Positions 42,610 to 51,377 of a DNA stretch of 64,000 bases are shown piece after piece. Position 1 is the first letter of the stretch; every line of letters begins with the position of its first letter. Under the pieces are notes generated by a model. The model was given only the letters and a program-made list of their open reading frames with translations, had not been told where the DNA came from and ran no database searches. The position numbers were made by a program, and so were the translations under genes. The stretch comes from Microbacteriaceae bacterium VKM Ac-2854 (GTDB lineage: Bacteria > Actinomycetota > Actinomycetes > Actinomycetales > Microbacteriaceae). The stretch covers positions 251,425 to 315,424 of the forward strand of contig JABMLH010000002.1 of NCBI GenBank assembly GCA_013205085.1. Direction: 5' to 3'.

Positions 42610-43410
42610 TTAGCCCTTCGGAGCCACCGCGCTCTTCGGCTTCAGCGCCCCCTTGATCACCTTGTGCGGCGCCGCCTGGGCGACCGGCTTGATGGTGATC
42701 AGGTCGAGGTTGACGTGGTGCGGCAGCTCGATGGCGTGCACGATCGACTCCGCGATGTCCTCGGCGTACAGCGGCTCGGGCACCTCGGCGTAGACGGCGT
42801 CGGCCCGCGCCTGGTCGCCACCGAAGCGGGTCAGCGAGAACTCCTCCGTGTGCACCATTCCCGGCGCGACTTCGACCACGCGAATGGGCTCGCCCGCCAG
42901 TTCCAGCCGCAGCACGGCGACGAGCGCGTGCGCGGCGAACTTCGCAGCGTTGTAGCCGCCGCCACCCTCGTACGCGACGTGGCCGGCGATCGACGTGACG
43001 GTGAGGATGTCGGCGGAACCGGGCGAATCCGCATCCGCGATCCCCGCACGCAGCAGCGGCAGCAGGGCGCTGGTGACCAGCTTCACCGAGAGCACGTTGA
43101 TCGCGAACATCCGCGTCCAGTCGTCCGGGTCGGAGTTCTCGACCGAGTCGAGGCCGAGGGCGCCGCCGGCGTTGTTGACCAGGGCGTGCACCGCACCGGA
43201 GCCCTCGAGGTAGGCGCGTAGCGCGTCGACGTCCGCGGCCTGGGTGAGGTCGGCGACGAAGACGTCGGCGCCGGTCTCCGCGGCGAGCGCCTCCAGCTTG
43301 TCGCGGCGGCGCGCGACGCCCACCACATTCCAGCCGTGCTCGCGGAAGAGGCGCACCGTCGCCGCTCCGATCCCCGAGCTCGCACCCGTCACCACAACGC
43401 GTCGTGCCAT
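42610..43410 (-). CDS. Short-chain dehydrogenase/reductase
   Basis: 266 residues. VTGASSGIG, NNAGGA, catalytic YNAAK (Tyr/Lys) and a preceding SIAG Ser; a C-terminal Lys-rich tail. ATG 43410 follows a GGAGACGG site. NADP-dependent alcohol/ketone interconversion is likely; the substrate is unknown. Its 3' end runs into the AT-rich patch. Confidence 0.87.
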   Translation of the reverse strand: MARRVVVTGASSGIGAATVRLFREHGWNVVGVARRRDKLEALAAETGADVFVADLTQAADVDALRAYLEGSGAVHALVNNAGGALGLDSVENSDPDDWTRMFAINVLSVKLVTSALLPLLRAGIADADSPGSADILTVTSIAGHVAYEGGGGYNAAKFAAHALVAVLRLELAGEPIRVVEVAPGMVHTEEFSLTRFGGDQARADAVYAEVPEPLYAEDIAESIVHAIELPHHVNLDLITIKPVAQAAPHKVIKGALKPKSAVAPKG

Positions 43411-43474
43411 CACCGTCTCCGTTTCGTCAAGGCTGATCCGTACATCCGACGCCGTTGTCGTGCTCAACGCTAGT

Positions 43475-44716
43475 GTGAAAGCGCGCCCGCCGAACCCCCG
43501 CCGGCCGGCGCGGAAGGATCGCGCTATCGCCGCCGTCGACCCCGCACCGGATTCCGGCCCGCCGCCCACCCTGGGGACACCCGCCGCCGCCCCCAAGCGC
43601 CGCGTGCCGTTGTGGGACAACGCCCGCTTCGTCTGCGTCACGCTCGTGGTCATCGGCCACGGCATCCAACGCTTGACCGCGAATTCGGATGCGTCCCTCG
43701 CCGTCTACCTCACGGTCTACGCGTTCCACATGCCGGCGTTCGCGATCATCTCGGGGTACTTCTCCAAGGCCGGAGCGCCCAACGCGCGGGCGATGCGCCG
43801 CGTGCTCACCGACATCGTGCTGCCGTACGTGATCATGCAGACGATCTGGAGCTTCGTGCAGTTCTTGGTCGAGGGCAAGGACACCTTCAACCCGACACTG
43901 CCGACGTGGACGCTGTGGTTCCTGCTCGCCCTCGGCATCTTCCGGCTGGTGCTGCCGTACCTCGCGCTGTTGCGCTGGCCGCTGATCATCAGCGTGGTGC
44001 TCTCGATCGGCGTGAGCTACCTGCCCAACGTGGACTCGACGTTCTCGCTGGCCCGCGCCATCGGCATCCTGCCGTTCTTCGTCTTCGGCTGGAAGCTGCG
44101 CGGCTTCCGGCTCCGCGGCAAGGCGCTGGTCGACCGCTGGCTCGACCTGCCGGAGAAGTCGGTGCTGCTCTGGCGGTTCGGAGCGATCGCGCTGTTCGCC
44201 GCCACCGCCCTGGTGATGGCACTGAACCTCGCCGCCTTCCGCGAGATGGATCTGCGCTTCTGGTTCTTCTACGACCGCTCCTACGAGGCGCTGGGTGAGC
44301 CGGAGTGGTGGGCGGGGCTGCTGCGCTTCGGCCTGGAGCTGGTCGCGGTCGTGCTGTCGCTCGCGCTGTTCGCGCTGATCCCGCGCCGACGCACGGTGAT
44401 GACCGGATGGGGTCAGGCGACCATGTACGTCTACCTGCTGCACAGCTTCCTGCTCTATCCCCTGCGCGAGACCGGAGTCCTCTCGGATGCTCTGGGGGTG
44501 GTCGCGCTGATCGCGGTCAGCGCGCTGTGCATCCTGATCTCGATCGTGCTCTCGCAGAAGTGGGTGCAGAAGGTCTTCCGTCCGCTCGTCGAGCCGAAGC
44601 CGATGTGGCTGTTCACGCCGCTGCCGGAGGACAAGCCGGATCGCCCCTACCGCCGCGACCCGACGGGGTCCAAGCGCGACCGGCCGACGCCGAAGGTCAC
44701 GCCGCCCACGGGTTGA
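43475..44716 (+). CDS. Acyltransferase family membrane protein
   Basis: About 413 residues with roughly ten membrane segments. Acyltransferase-3/fucose-O-acetylase-like features: NARFVCVTLVVIGHGIQR near the start (the IGHG His is typical) and FHMPAFAIISGYFSK, then a long series of helices and a charged C-terminal tail rich in Lys/Pro. It probably transfers an acyl group to a cell-wall or surface polysaccharide. The start is uncertain: GTG 43475 is chosen, GTG 43460 is possible. Its end overlaps the convergent RHH gene. Confidence 0.75.
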   Translation: MKARPPNPRRPARKDRAIAAVDPAPDSGPPPTLGTPAAAPKRRVPLWDNARFVCVTLVVIGHGIQRLTANSDASLAVYLTVYAFHMPAFAIISGYFSKAGAPNARAMRRVLTDIVLPYVIMQTIWSFVQFLVEGKDTFNPTLPTWTLWFLLALGIFRLVLPYLALLRWPLIISVVLSIGVSYLPNVDSTFSLARAIGILPFFVFGWKLRGFRLRGKALVDRWLDLPEKSVLLWRFGAIALFAATALVMALNLAAFREMDLRFWFFYDRSYEALGEPEWWAGLLRFGLELVAVVLSLALFALIPRRRTVMTGWGQATMYVYLLHSFLLYPLRETGVLSDALGVVALIAVSALCILISIVLSQKWVQKVFRPLVEPKPMWLFTPLPEDKPDRPYRRDPTGSKRDRPTPKVTPPTG

Positions 44717-44894
44717 TCAGGGTGATGCCGAGGTCGTCCAGACCGAGTGCGGCGTCGAGGATGGCCAGGACTTCGGCGTTCGTGGTTCTGCCGTTCCCTC
44801 GTGCGCGCGCTTGCAGGGCGGCCTCGGTCGCGGGGTCGAGATCGATGTCGAGCTCCCACCGATCCGGATCGTCGCGATCCCGCCGAATTGCCAT
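44697..44894 (-). CDS. Orphan ribbon-helix-helix (FitA/VapB-like) protein
   Basis: 65 residues. RHH-like DNA-binding core: a strand WELDIDLD, then helices ATEAALQARARGNGRTTNAEVLAILDAA (helix turn at GNGRT). It resembles FitA/VapB antitoxins. No PIN-domain or other toxin gene is adjacent; the truncated VapC at 10806 lies 34 kb away. ATG 44894 is chosen; 44903 is an alternative. It overlaps the acyltransferase end by 20 bp. Confidence 0.65.
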   Translation of the reverse strand: MAIRRDRDDPDRWELDIDLDPATEAALQARARGNGRTTNAEVLAILDAALGLDDLGITLINPWAA

Positions 44895-45063
44895 ACATCC
44901 CATCATACGCAGATGATCGACCAACGGGAGATCTCACTCCCCCGTTACCCCGTATTGCACGGCCCCATCGCGCCTCCAGGAGCCCGGGAATAGAGTGCTC
45001 GCGACGAAGACGTCCCCCGACGCTCATACACCTCGCTCACCTCGCAACCCTCAGGAGAATCCG

Positions 45064-46392
45064 ATGACCGACCAGTCGCAGTGGCAGTTCGAGACCAAGC
45101 AGATCCACTCGGGCGCCCAGCCGGACCCCACCACGAAGGCCCGCGCGACGCCGATCTACCAGACCACCTCCTACGTCTTCGACAACGCCGAGCACGCGAA
45201 GAACCTGTTCGCGCTCGCCGAGTTCGGCAACATCTACACCCGCATCCAGAACCCGACCCAAGCCGTGGTGGAGGAGCGCGTCGCCGCGCTCGAAGGCGGC
45301 ACCGGCGCCCTCCTGCTCGCCTCGGGCCAGGCGGCCGAGACCGCCGCGGTCCTCAACATCGCGCAGGCCGGCGACCACATCGTGTCGTCCTCCTCGATCT
45401 ACGGCGGCACCTACAACCTCTTCAAGTACACGCTGGCGAAGCTCGGGATCGAGACGACCTTCGTCGAGGACCAGGACGACGCGGACGAGTGGGCCCGCGC
45501 GGTCCGCCCGAACACGAAGCTGTTCTTCGCCGAGACGATCGGCAACCCGAAGATCAACATCCTCGACATCGCGCTCGTCGCCGCCGTGGCGCACGACGCC
45601 GGCGTGCCGCTGATCGTGGACAACACGATCGCCACGCCCTACCTGATCCGCCCCTTCGAGCACGGGGCCGACATCATCATCCACTCCGCGACCAAGTTCC
45701 TCGGCGGCCACGGAACCGTGATCGGCGGCGTCATCGTCGACGGCGGCCGCTTCTCCTGGACCGAGCACTCCGAGAAGTTCCCGGGGCTCACCACGCCCGA
45801 CCCCTCGTACCACGGCGCCGTCTACACCGCCGCGGTGGGCGACCCGCTGGCGTTCATCATCAAGGCGCGCGTGCAGATCCTGCGCGACCTCGGCGCCGCG
45901 ATCGCTCCCGCCAGCGCGTGGCAGCTGATCCAGGGCATCGAGACGCTCTCGCTGCGGATCGAGCGGCACGTGCAGAACGCGCAGGAGATCGCCGAGTTCC
46001 TCGACAATCACAGCGACATCGCCTCGGTCAACTACTCCGGCCTGCCGTCGAGCCCGTGGTACGCGGCAGCCAACCGCTATGCGCCCAAGGGCGTCGGCGC
46101 GGTGCTCTCGTTCGAGCTCAAGGGTGGAGTGGAGGCGGGTCGTGCATTCGTCGACGCGCTCTCGCTGTTCTCGCACCTGGCGAACATCGGCGACGTGCGC
46201 TCGTTGGTGATCCACCCCGCGTCGACCACGCACTCGCAGCTCACGCCGGAGCAGCAGCTCACCACGGGCGTCACCCCCGGCCTGGTGCGCCTCTCGGTCG
46301 GCCTGGAGAACGTCGACGATCTGAAGGCCGACCTCACCCAGGCGCTCGCCGCCGCCCGCGCCGTCGCCGACGCCGCCCGCGCGAACGCCTGA
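45064..46392 (+). CDS. metY: O-acetylhomoserine sulfhydrylase
   Basis: 442 residues, PLP-dependent Cys/Met metabolism family. IHSGAQPDPTT opening, NIYTRIQNPTQAVVE, and the PLP lysine in HSATKFLGGHGT; TLSLRIERHV near the C-terminal domain. It converts O-acetylhomoserine and sulfide to homocysteine. ATG 45064 follows an AGGAGA site. Adjacent to metX, the acetyltransferase that makes its substrate; a family A palindrome lies between the two. Confidence 0.95.
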   Translation: MTDQSQWQFETKQIHSGAQPDPTTKARATPIYQTTSYVFDNAEHAKNLFALAEFGNIYTRIQNPTQAVVEERVAALEGGTGALLLASGQAAETAAVLNIAQAGDHIVSSSSIYGGTYNLFKYTLAKLGIETTFVEDQDDADEWARAVRPNTKLFFAETIGNPKINILDIALVAAVAHDAGVPLIVDNTIATPYLIRPFEHGADIIIHSATKFLGGHGTVIGGVIVDGGRFSWTEHSEKFPGLTTPDPSYHGAVYTAAVGDPLAFIIKARVQILRDLGAAIAPASAWQLIQGIETLSLRIERHVQNAQEIAEFLDNHSDIASVNYSGLPSSPWYAAANRYAPKGVGAVLSFELKGGVEAGRAFVDALSLFSHLANIGDVRSLVIHPASTTHSQLTPEQQLTTGVTPGLVRLSVGLENVDDLKADLTQALAAARAVADAARANA

Positions 46393-46404
46393 CGCGCTCC
46401 TGCA

Positions 46405-46453
46405 GGGGGTTGTCACTCCGTCCCACGGACAATGGGACGGAGTGACAACCCCC
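46405..46453. terminator. Family A palindrome, copy 3; metY terminator
   Basis: GGGGGTTGTCACTCCGTCCCA (46405-46425) is perfectly complementary to 46433-46453, a 21-bp stem with a 7-nt loop, followed by CCTTTCG. It is the cleanest copy of family A. It may terminate metY or attenuate metX. Confidence 0.85.
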
Positions 46454-46505
46454 CTTTCGTAACATAGGCGTTCGCGGTGGCGCGCTACGCCACAATTGAC
46501 GCAGC

Positions 46506-47768
46506 ATGGATTGGCAGCAGACACCCGAGGACACGGTCCCGTCGGCGTTCATCACCGAACGCCAGCTCCGCTCGGTGATCGGCAAGCCCGCCGCCACCGG
46601 CGCCTGGCGCGACGGCGATCACCCCGGCCACCGCCGCTTCGCGAACATCGGCGCGATGCAGCTCGAGGCGGGCGGCCAACTGCCGCACGTGCGGATCGCC
46701 TACGAGACCTGGGGCACGCTGAGCGAGGCCGCCGACAATGCGGTGCTGGTGCTGCACGCCCTCACCGGCGACTCGCACCTGATCGGCGTCGGCGAGCGCG
46801 GTCACGCGACCGACGGCTGGTGGTCGGGCATCGTCGGCCCCGGCCTCGCGATCGATACCGACCGGTACTTCGTCGTCGCCCCGAACATGCTCGGCGGCTG
46901 CCAGGGCTCCACGGGTCCCTCCTCGCTCGCGCCGGACGGTCGGGAGTGGGCCGGCCGCTTCCCGTACACGAGCATCCGCGACCAGGTTCAGGCGCAGGCG
47001 CTGTTCTCCGACGTCATCGGCGTCGAACGCTGGGCCGCCGTGATCGGCGGATCCATGGGCGGGATGCAGGCACTGGAGTGGGGCATCGAGTACCCGGATC
47101 GCGTCGCCCGCCTCGCCGTGCTGGCCGCGCCTCCGCATTCGACCGCCGACCAGATCGCGCTGAACTTCGTGCAGCTGGAGGCGATCCGCAGCGACCCGAA
47201 CTTCCGCGGCGGCGAGTACTACGACCACGAGGTCGGCAACGGCCCGTACCACGGCCTCGCCCTCGCCCGACGGATGGCCCTGCTGAACTACCGCAGCCCG
47301 AGCGAGTTGAACGACCGCTTCCAGCGCAGCTGGCAGTCGGGTCTCAGCCCGCTCGGCGGCGGCGGTCGCTGGGCCGTCGAGTCGTACCTCGACTTCCACG
47401 GCAACAAGTTCACCCGCCGCTTCGACGCGAACAGCTACATCACGCTGGTCGAGGCGATGAACTCGCACGACATCGGCCGCGGCCGCGGTGGAGCCGAGGC
47501 CGCGCTGCAGCGGGTCACCTCCCCCACGCTCGTGCTCGGGATCGACAGCGACCGACTGTTCCCGCTCGAGGGCCAGGAGTTCATCGGCGCACACGTGCCG
47601 AACAACCTGGACGGCGACGGCGTCGCGGTGATCGGGTCGAAGTTCGGCCACGACGGATTCCTGATCGAGGACGCGGCGGTCTCGGAACATCTGCTCCGCC
47701 TGCTCGCCGCGCAACCGCACGTCCCCGCCGCCGTGGACGCGGTCGACGCATCCGAGCCGATACTCTGA
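46506..47768 (+). CDS. metX: Homoserine O-acetyltransferase
   Basis: 420 residues. Alpha/beta-hydrolase fold: substrate-binding HALTGDSHLIG, nucleophile elbow GGSMGGMQALEW (Ser), catalytic Asp in GIDSDRLFP and His in KFGHDGFL. Uses acetyl-CoA to make O-acetylhomoserine for MetY. ATG 46506 starts 113 bp after the metY stop. Confidence 0.95.
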   Translation: MDWQQTPEDTVPSAFITERQLRSVIGKPAATGAWRDGDHPGHRRFANIGAMQLEAGGQLPHVRIAYETWGTLSEAADNAVLVLHALTGDSHLIGVGERGHATDGWWSGIVGPGLAIDTDRYFVVAPNMLGGCQGSTGPSSLAPDGREWAGRFPYTSIRDQVQAQALFSDVIGVERWAAVIGGSMGGMQALEWGIEYPDRVARLAVLAAPPHSTADQIALNFVQLEAIRSDPNFRGGEYYDHEVGNGPYHGLALARRMALLNYRSPSELNDRFQRSWQSGLSPLGGGGRWAVESYLDFHGNKFTRRFDANSYITLVEAMNSHDIGRGRGGAEAALQRVTSPTLVLGIDSDRLFPLEGQEFIGAHVPNNLDGDGVAVIGSKFGHDGFLIEDAAVSEHLLRLLAAQPHVPAAVDAVDASEPIL

Positions 47769-47839
47769 ACTCCGACCGGGCAGGAGACAGGCGGGCGGGC
47801 CGTCGGTCGCTCCCGAGCGGATGGAGCGCGAGCGAGGGC

Positions 47840-48997
47840 ATGAACCGCATCCTGAAGGAGCGAGACCGACTGTTGCGCCAAGCGGCGCGCGGTGTCGGTC
47901 TCGTCACGGATGCCGCCGCCGTGGTGCTGCTGTTCGTGCCGGGCGTCATCGACCCCGCCGCCGCGTTCCTCCCCGTCCTGCTCCTGCTCGCCCTCGCCGC
48001 GGTGCACTACGAACTCGGCCGAACGGGGCGACCGATCTGGATCGCGCTCAGCATCGTCGGCGGTGTCGGATTCGTCGCCACCACGAGCCTGGTGGCCGGC
48101 CCGATCGTCGAGTTCTCCCTCCTCGCCGTGCTCAGCGCGGTCAACGCCGGCACCGGCAGCGTCGCCGTGCTGTTGGTGACCAGCGTGCGTCGAGCGGTGT
48201 TCATCCCGATCGCCGCCATCGTCTCCGCCGCCGCGATGTACACGGTGGTGCCGGATGTGCTGCTGACCCCCTTCCTGCTGCTGTCGGTGCTGCCGTGGAT
48301 CGCCCTGACCTTCCTCGGACTCTGGCTGAGCATCAGCGTGCCCCGAGTGATGCGCCGGATCGAGAGCATCGGCCAGGCGCACCGGGTCGAGCGGCAGGCC
48401 AGCGAGACGGAGGCGCAGCGTCGCCAGGGGGCGCGACTGCTGCACGACACGGTGCTCGCGACGCTCACCCTGCTGGCGCACTCCGGCGTCGGCGTGTCCA
48501 CGAGCGCCCTGCGTCAGCAGGCGGAGGACGACGCCCGGCTGCTGCGGCAGCTGCGGCTCGGCGCGACGCCCACCCCCACCGCCTCCGGCTCGTATCAGCT
48601 GACCAGCGTGCAGAGCGCGCCGATCGGCCAGACGCTCGAATCGGTGAAGAGCCGCTTCGGGCGGATGGGACTCGACGTGATCTGGCACGGTTCCGGCCAG
48701 ATCCTGCTCGCGGGCAACGTGCTCGACAGCTTCCTGCTCGCGCTGTCCGAGTGCCTCGAGAACGTGCGCCGGCACTCCGGGGTGAACTCGGCCGACGTCA
48801 CCATCACCGAGGACGAGACCACCGTGCGCGCGATGGTGACGGATGCGGGAGTCGGCTTCGACATCGGCACGGTGCCGGCCGCGAAGCTGGGCTTCAAGGA
48901 ATCGGTGGTCGCTCGGCTGACGGATGTGGGCGGCAACGCCCGCCTGTTCTCCTCCCCCGGCGCCGGCACCACGGTGGTTCTGGAGGTGCCGAAATGA
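47840..48997 (+). CDS. Sensor histidine kinase
   Basis: 385 residues. About five or six N-terminal membrane segments (20-170) are followed by a cytoplasmic kinase core. H-box LLHDTVLATL puts the phosphorylated His at 202. The N-box SECLENVRRHSG, G1 DAGVGFDIG and a G2 region with SSPGAGTTV define a competent HATPase domain. NarX/DesK-like type. No large extracytoplasmic sensor is visible, so the signal may be membrane-related. ATG 47840 follows GCGAGGG. Its stop overlaps the next gene (ATGA). Confidence 0.88.
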   Translation: MNRILKERDRLLRQAARGVGLVTDAAAVVLLFVPGVIDPAAAFLPVLLLLALAAVHYELGRTGRPIWIALSIVGGVGFVATTSLVAGPIVEFSLLAVLSAVNAGTGSVAVLLVTSVRRAVFIPIAAIVSAAAMYTVVPDVLLTPFLLLSVLPWIALTFLGLWLSISVPRVMRRIESIGQAHRVERQASETEAQRRQGARLLHDTVLATLTLLAHSGVGVSTSALRQQAEDDARLLRQLRLGATPTPTASGSYQLTSVQSAPIGQTLESVKSRFGRMGLDVIWHGSGQILLAGNVLDSFLLALSECLENVRRHSGVNSADVTITEDETTVRAMVTDAGVGFDIGTVPAAKLGFKESVVARLTDVGGNARLFSSPGAGTTVVLEVPK

Positions 48998-50277
48998 ACG
49001 ACGCCCGACGTCGCGCCCCGCTCGTCCCGGGCGGGATCGAGGAGAACACCCTCGGCTTGCTGGTCGGCCGCGGCCGCAGCTACCGGCGCCGCGAGGACTT
49101 CCGCCGCGCCCAGCGCACCATCTTCACCGCGCAGTCGCAACAGGACAGCATCGGCACCAGCTATCTCGGCGGTGGCCTGAGCAGCGTCGCGATCGCGATC
49201 ATGGCGTACGAGCTGATCTACTTCCTGCTCTACTGGTCGTCGTATCCGAACCCGGTGATCACGGCGCTGGGCTGGTTCGTGCTGATCGCCGCGTACACGG
49301 CGACCTCGATCTCCATCCGACTGTCGGGGCGTCGGATGACGACCCCCGTGTACATCGTCTTCCTGGCCGGCGTGTTCCTCGCCGCCGGGCTCGACATCGC
49401 CTCGCTCGCGGGGCCGGCTCGCGAGCACGCAGCGCTCACCGTGACGGTCGCCGCCGCGATCGCGCACGTCTCGTTGATCATCTACCGCGAGGTGCGGGAG
49501 GTCATCGTGGTGACGGGGACCCTGCTCGTCGCGCAGTTCGTGCTCTACATCGCGCAGGGCCCCGGCACGTACGACACCCTCGGGCTGCGGGCGGCCGCCA
49601 CGATCATCATGGTGGCCGCCGCGGTGATCGCGATCGTGATCATCCGCTCCTTCCGTCGGATGGTGCAGCTCGAGGTCGACCGCGCCCTGGTCCAGAGCAC
49701 GACCCTCGGGCCGCAGTACGCGGTGGGCATGCTCGCCTCCGAGGAATTGGCCCGGCTCGACCTCGCCGCCGAGCGGCTGCTCGCCGACGTGGCCGACGGC
49801 ACCCTCGCCATCCCGCTGGATCCGCAGCGGGCGACGCACGCCGCCTCCCTCGCCACCCAGCTGCGGCTGCACCTGATCGAGGGCCGGCGGGAGACCTGGC
49901 TGCACCACGCGATCTCGGAATCGGAGTTCCTCGGCCCGCTGGTCACGGTGAGCGACCCCCAGGGCGACGCCGGACTGCTCGATCAGTCTCAGCGCGACGG
50001 CCTGCTCTCGGCGATCTGGCTGTTCCTGAACGAGTCGAACAGCCCCAGTGTCTCGCTGCACCTGGACGTCGCCCGCGCCACCTCCGGCCCGGCCAACGCT
50101 CCGCCGCGCAAACTGCAGCTGCCGATCACGATCTCGACCACGGGCGTGCCCCGGCGCCGAATCGATCCCGCGGCGTGGGAAGCTATCGACCAGGTCGGAC
50201 ACTACGTGGAGTCATCCCGCGAGGGAACGGTCCATGTCGAGATCGAATGCATAGTCGACAATCCGGCAGACCGCTGA
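48994..50277 (+). CDS. Membrane protein related to histidine kinases, probable pseudokinase
   Basis: 427 residues. Five to six membrane segments (about 60-225) are followed by a cytoplasmic region of roughly 200 residues in the same order as the adjacent kinase. The expected His-box is absent: the corresponding segment (GMLASEELARLDLAAERLLA) has no His. The presumed N-box reads IWLFLNESNSPSVSLHLDV, where the kinase has SECLENVRRHSG; no G1 box DxGxG is visible. It is probably a catalytically inactive partner of the kinase. ATG 48994 overlaps the kinase stop. Homology is inferred from layout and weak matches. Confidence 0.6.
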   Translation: MNDARRRAPLVPGGIEENTLGLLVGRGRSYRRREDFRRAQRTIFTAQSQQDSIGTSYLGGGLSSVAIAIMAYELIYFLLYWSSYPNPVITALGWFVLIAAYTATSISIRLSGRRMTTPVYIVFLAGVFLAAGLDIASLAGPAREHAALTVTVAAAIAHVSLIIYREVREVIVVTGTLLVAQFVLYIAQGPGTYDTLGLRAAATIIMVAAAVIAIVIIRSFRRMVQLEVDRALVQSTTLGPQYAVGMLASEELARLDLAAERLLADVADGTLAIPLDPQRATHAASLATQLRLHLIEGRRETWLHHAISESEFLGPLVTVSDPQGDAGLLDQSQRDGLLSAIWLFLNESNSPSVSLHLDVARATSGPANAPPRKLQLPITISTTGVPRRRIDPAAWEAIDQVGHYVESSREGTVHVEIECIVDNPADR

Positions 50278-50326
50278 CCGCACAACAGCAACCCGGACAA
50301 CCGCCACGACGAAGGGGCCCGCAGCA

Positions 50327-50986
50327 ATGACCACCAGCACCGAACCGAAGATCACTCTCGCGATCGTCGACGACCACAAGATGCTTCTCGGCGCGCTGTC
50401 CGAGTGGATCCGCGGCGCCGCAGCCGACATCCAGCTGGTCGCCGCCGTCGCCTCCTGGCCCGAGCTGCTCACCCACCCCGAGTTCCCCGTCGACGTCGTG
50501 CTGCTCGACCTCGATCTGAAGGACAACATCCCGATCTCGGTCAAGCTCTCCACGCTGAAGACCACCGGCGTGAAGACGGTGCTGATGAGCACCTACTCCG
50601 AGCCCGCCGTCGTCCGCGAGGCCCTCGCCTCCGGCGCACTCGGCTACCTCGTGAAGACCGAGGACGCGGAGATGATCGTCGAGGCGATCCGCGCAGCCAA
50701 GGACGGCCACTCCTACATCTCGCACGAACTCGACATGGCGCTCTCGACCGGCGACAACGACGGCGCGCCGAAGCTCTCGGCCCAGGAACGCCGCGTTATG
50801 GCACTGTACGGCGGCGGCGAGCCGGTCAAGTCGGTCGCATTTGAGCTCGGCATCTCCGAGGAGACCGCCAAGAGCTACCTCAAGCGGATCCGCGAGAAGT
50901 ACCGCGTCGTCGGCATCGACGTCGGCACGAAGGTCGCCCTGCGCAAGCGCGCCATCCACGACGGCATCCTGATCGAGACGGACTGA
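50327..50986 (+). CDS. NarL/FixJ-type response regulator
   Basis: 219 residues. Receiver domain with acidic pocket VDDHK, phospho-acceptor Asp61 (LLDLDL), Thr/Ser in LMSTYSE and Lys in GYLVKTED. The C-terminal LuxR-type HTH reads LSAQERRVMALYGGGE and AFELGISEETAKSYLKRI. It would be phosphorylated by the kinase encoded at 47840. The start has a GAAGGGG site. It ends the three-gene operon; a terminator follows at 50990. Confidence 0.92.
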   Translation: MTTSTEPKITLAIVDDHKMLLGALSEWIRGAAADIQLVAAVASWPELLTHPEFPVDVVLLDLDLKDNIPISVKLSTLKTTGVKTVLMSTYSEPAVVREALASGALGYLVKTEDAEMIVEAIRAAKDGHSYISHELDMALSTGDNDGAPKLSAQERRVMALYGGGEPVKSVAFELGISEETAKSYLKRIREKYRVVGIDVGTKVALRKRAIHDGILIETD

Positions 50987-50989
50987 GCT

Positions 50990-51013
50990 GAGCCGAGCCG
51001 TTAGGCTCGGCTC
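50990..51013 (+). terminator. Terminator of the two-component operon
   Basis: GAGCCGAGCC (50990-50999) pairs with GGCTCGGCTC (51004-51013), a perfect 10-bp stem with loop GTTA, four bases after the response-regulator stop. Confidence 0.8.
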
Positions 51014-51377
51014 CTCGTTCCTCGTCGCCTCGCGGCAGTCGGCTCTGCGACGGCGTGGGTTTCGTAGAGCCGGTTGCGTTCGCGCACGGAAATTCGCTGG
51101 AACGCGAATTTCCGGATAGCGCTTGAGCAGAGGTGGTCGCGTTTTCGAGACCGGGGCACCGCGCTCGCGTTCCCGGAGTCGGTCGCGTTCGCTCACGTCC
51201 GATCGGCGTTCACCGTTGCGCGAGCACTGGCGCGGGGTTGGCAGCTTCTTCGCGAGCTTGCGAGCGGAGAAGGTGACAACCCCGCGGCAGAGAACAAGCA
51301 ACACGCGGCGAAGCCGCCGTGTTGCGGGGTCACCCCTCCGACACCCGAGGCGTCGAAGAACCGCCGATCCGCGCAGG
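51014..51377. other. Gene-free region packed with hairpins
   Basis: No gene is found. It holds a perfect 11-bp stem at 51087-51097/51104-51114 (loop TGGAAC), the family A element at 51227-51290, and a hairpin at 51298-51325. The word GGTCGCGTT repeats, for example at 51134 and 51181. It lies between the convergent regulator gene and the MFS gene. Confidence 0.6.
51227..51290. repeat. Family A palindrome, copy 4
   Basis: Left arm CTGGCGCGGGGTTG and right arm GACAACCCCGCGGCAG pair imperfectly; the first 13 bases after C match copy 1 (TGGCGCGGGGTTG). The inner part carries a separate CTTCT/GGAGAAG pairing. Older or more diverged than copies 1 and 3. Confidence 0.65.

Noticed and set aside
44925-45063. 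SAM riboswitch upstream of metY
   Set aside because: Looked for a conserved SAM-type core and pseudoknot; none is seen, only an ordinary short leader.
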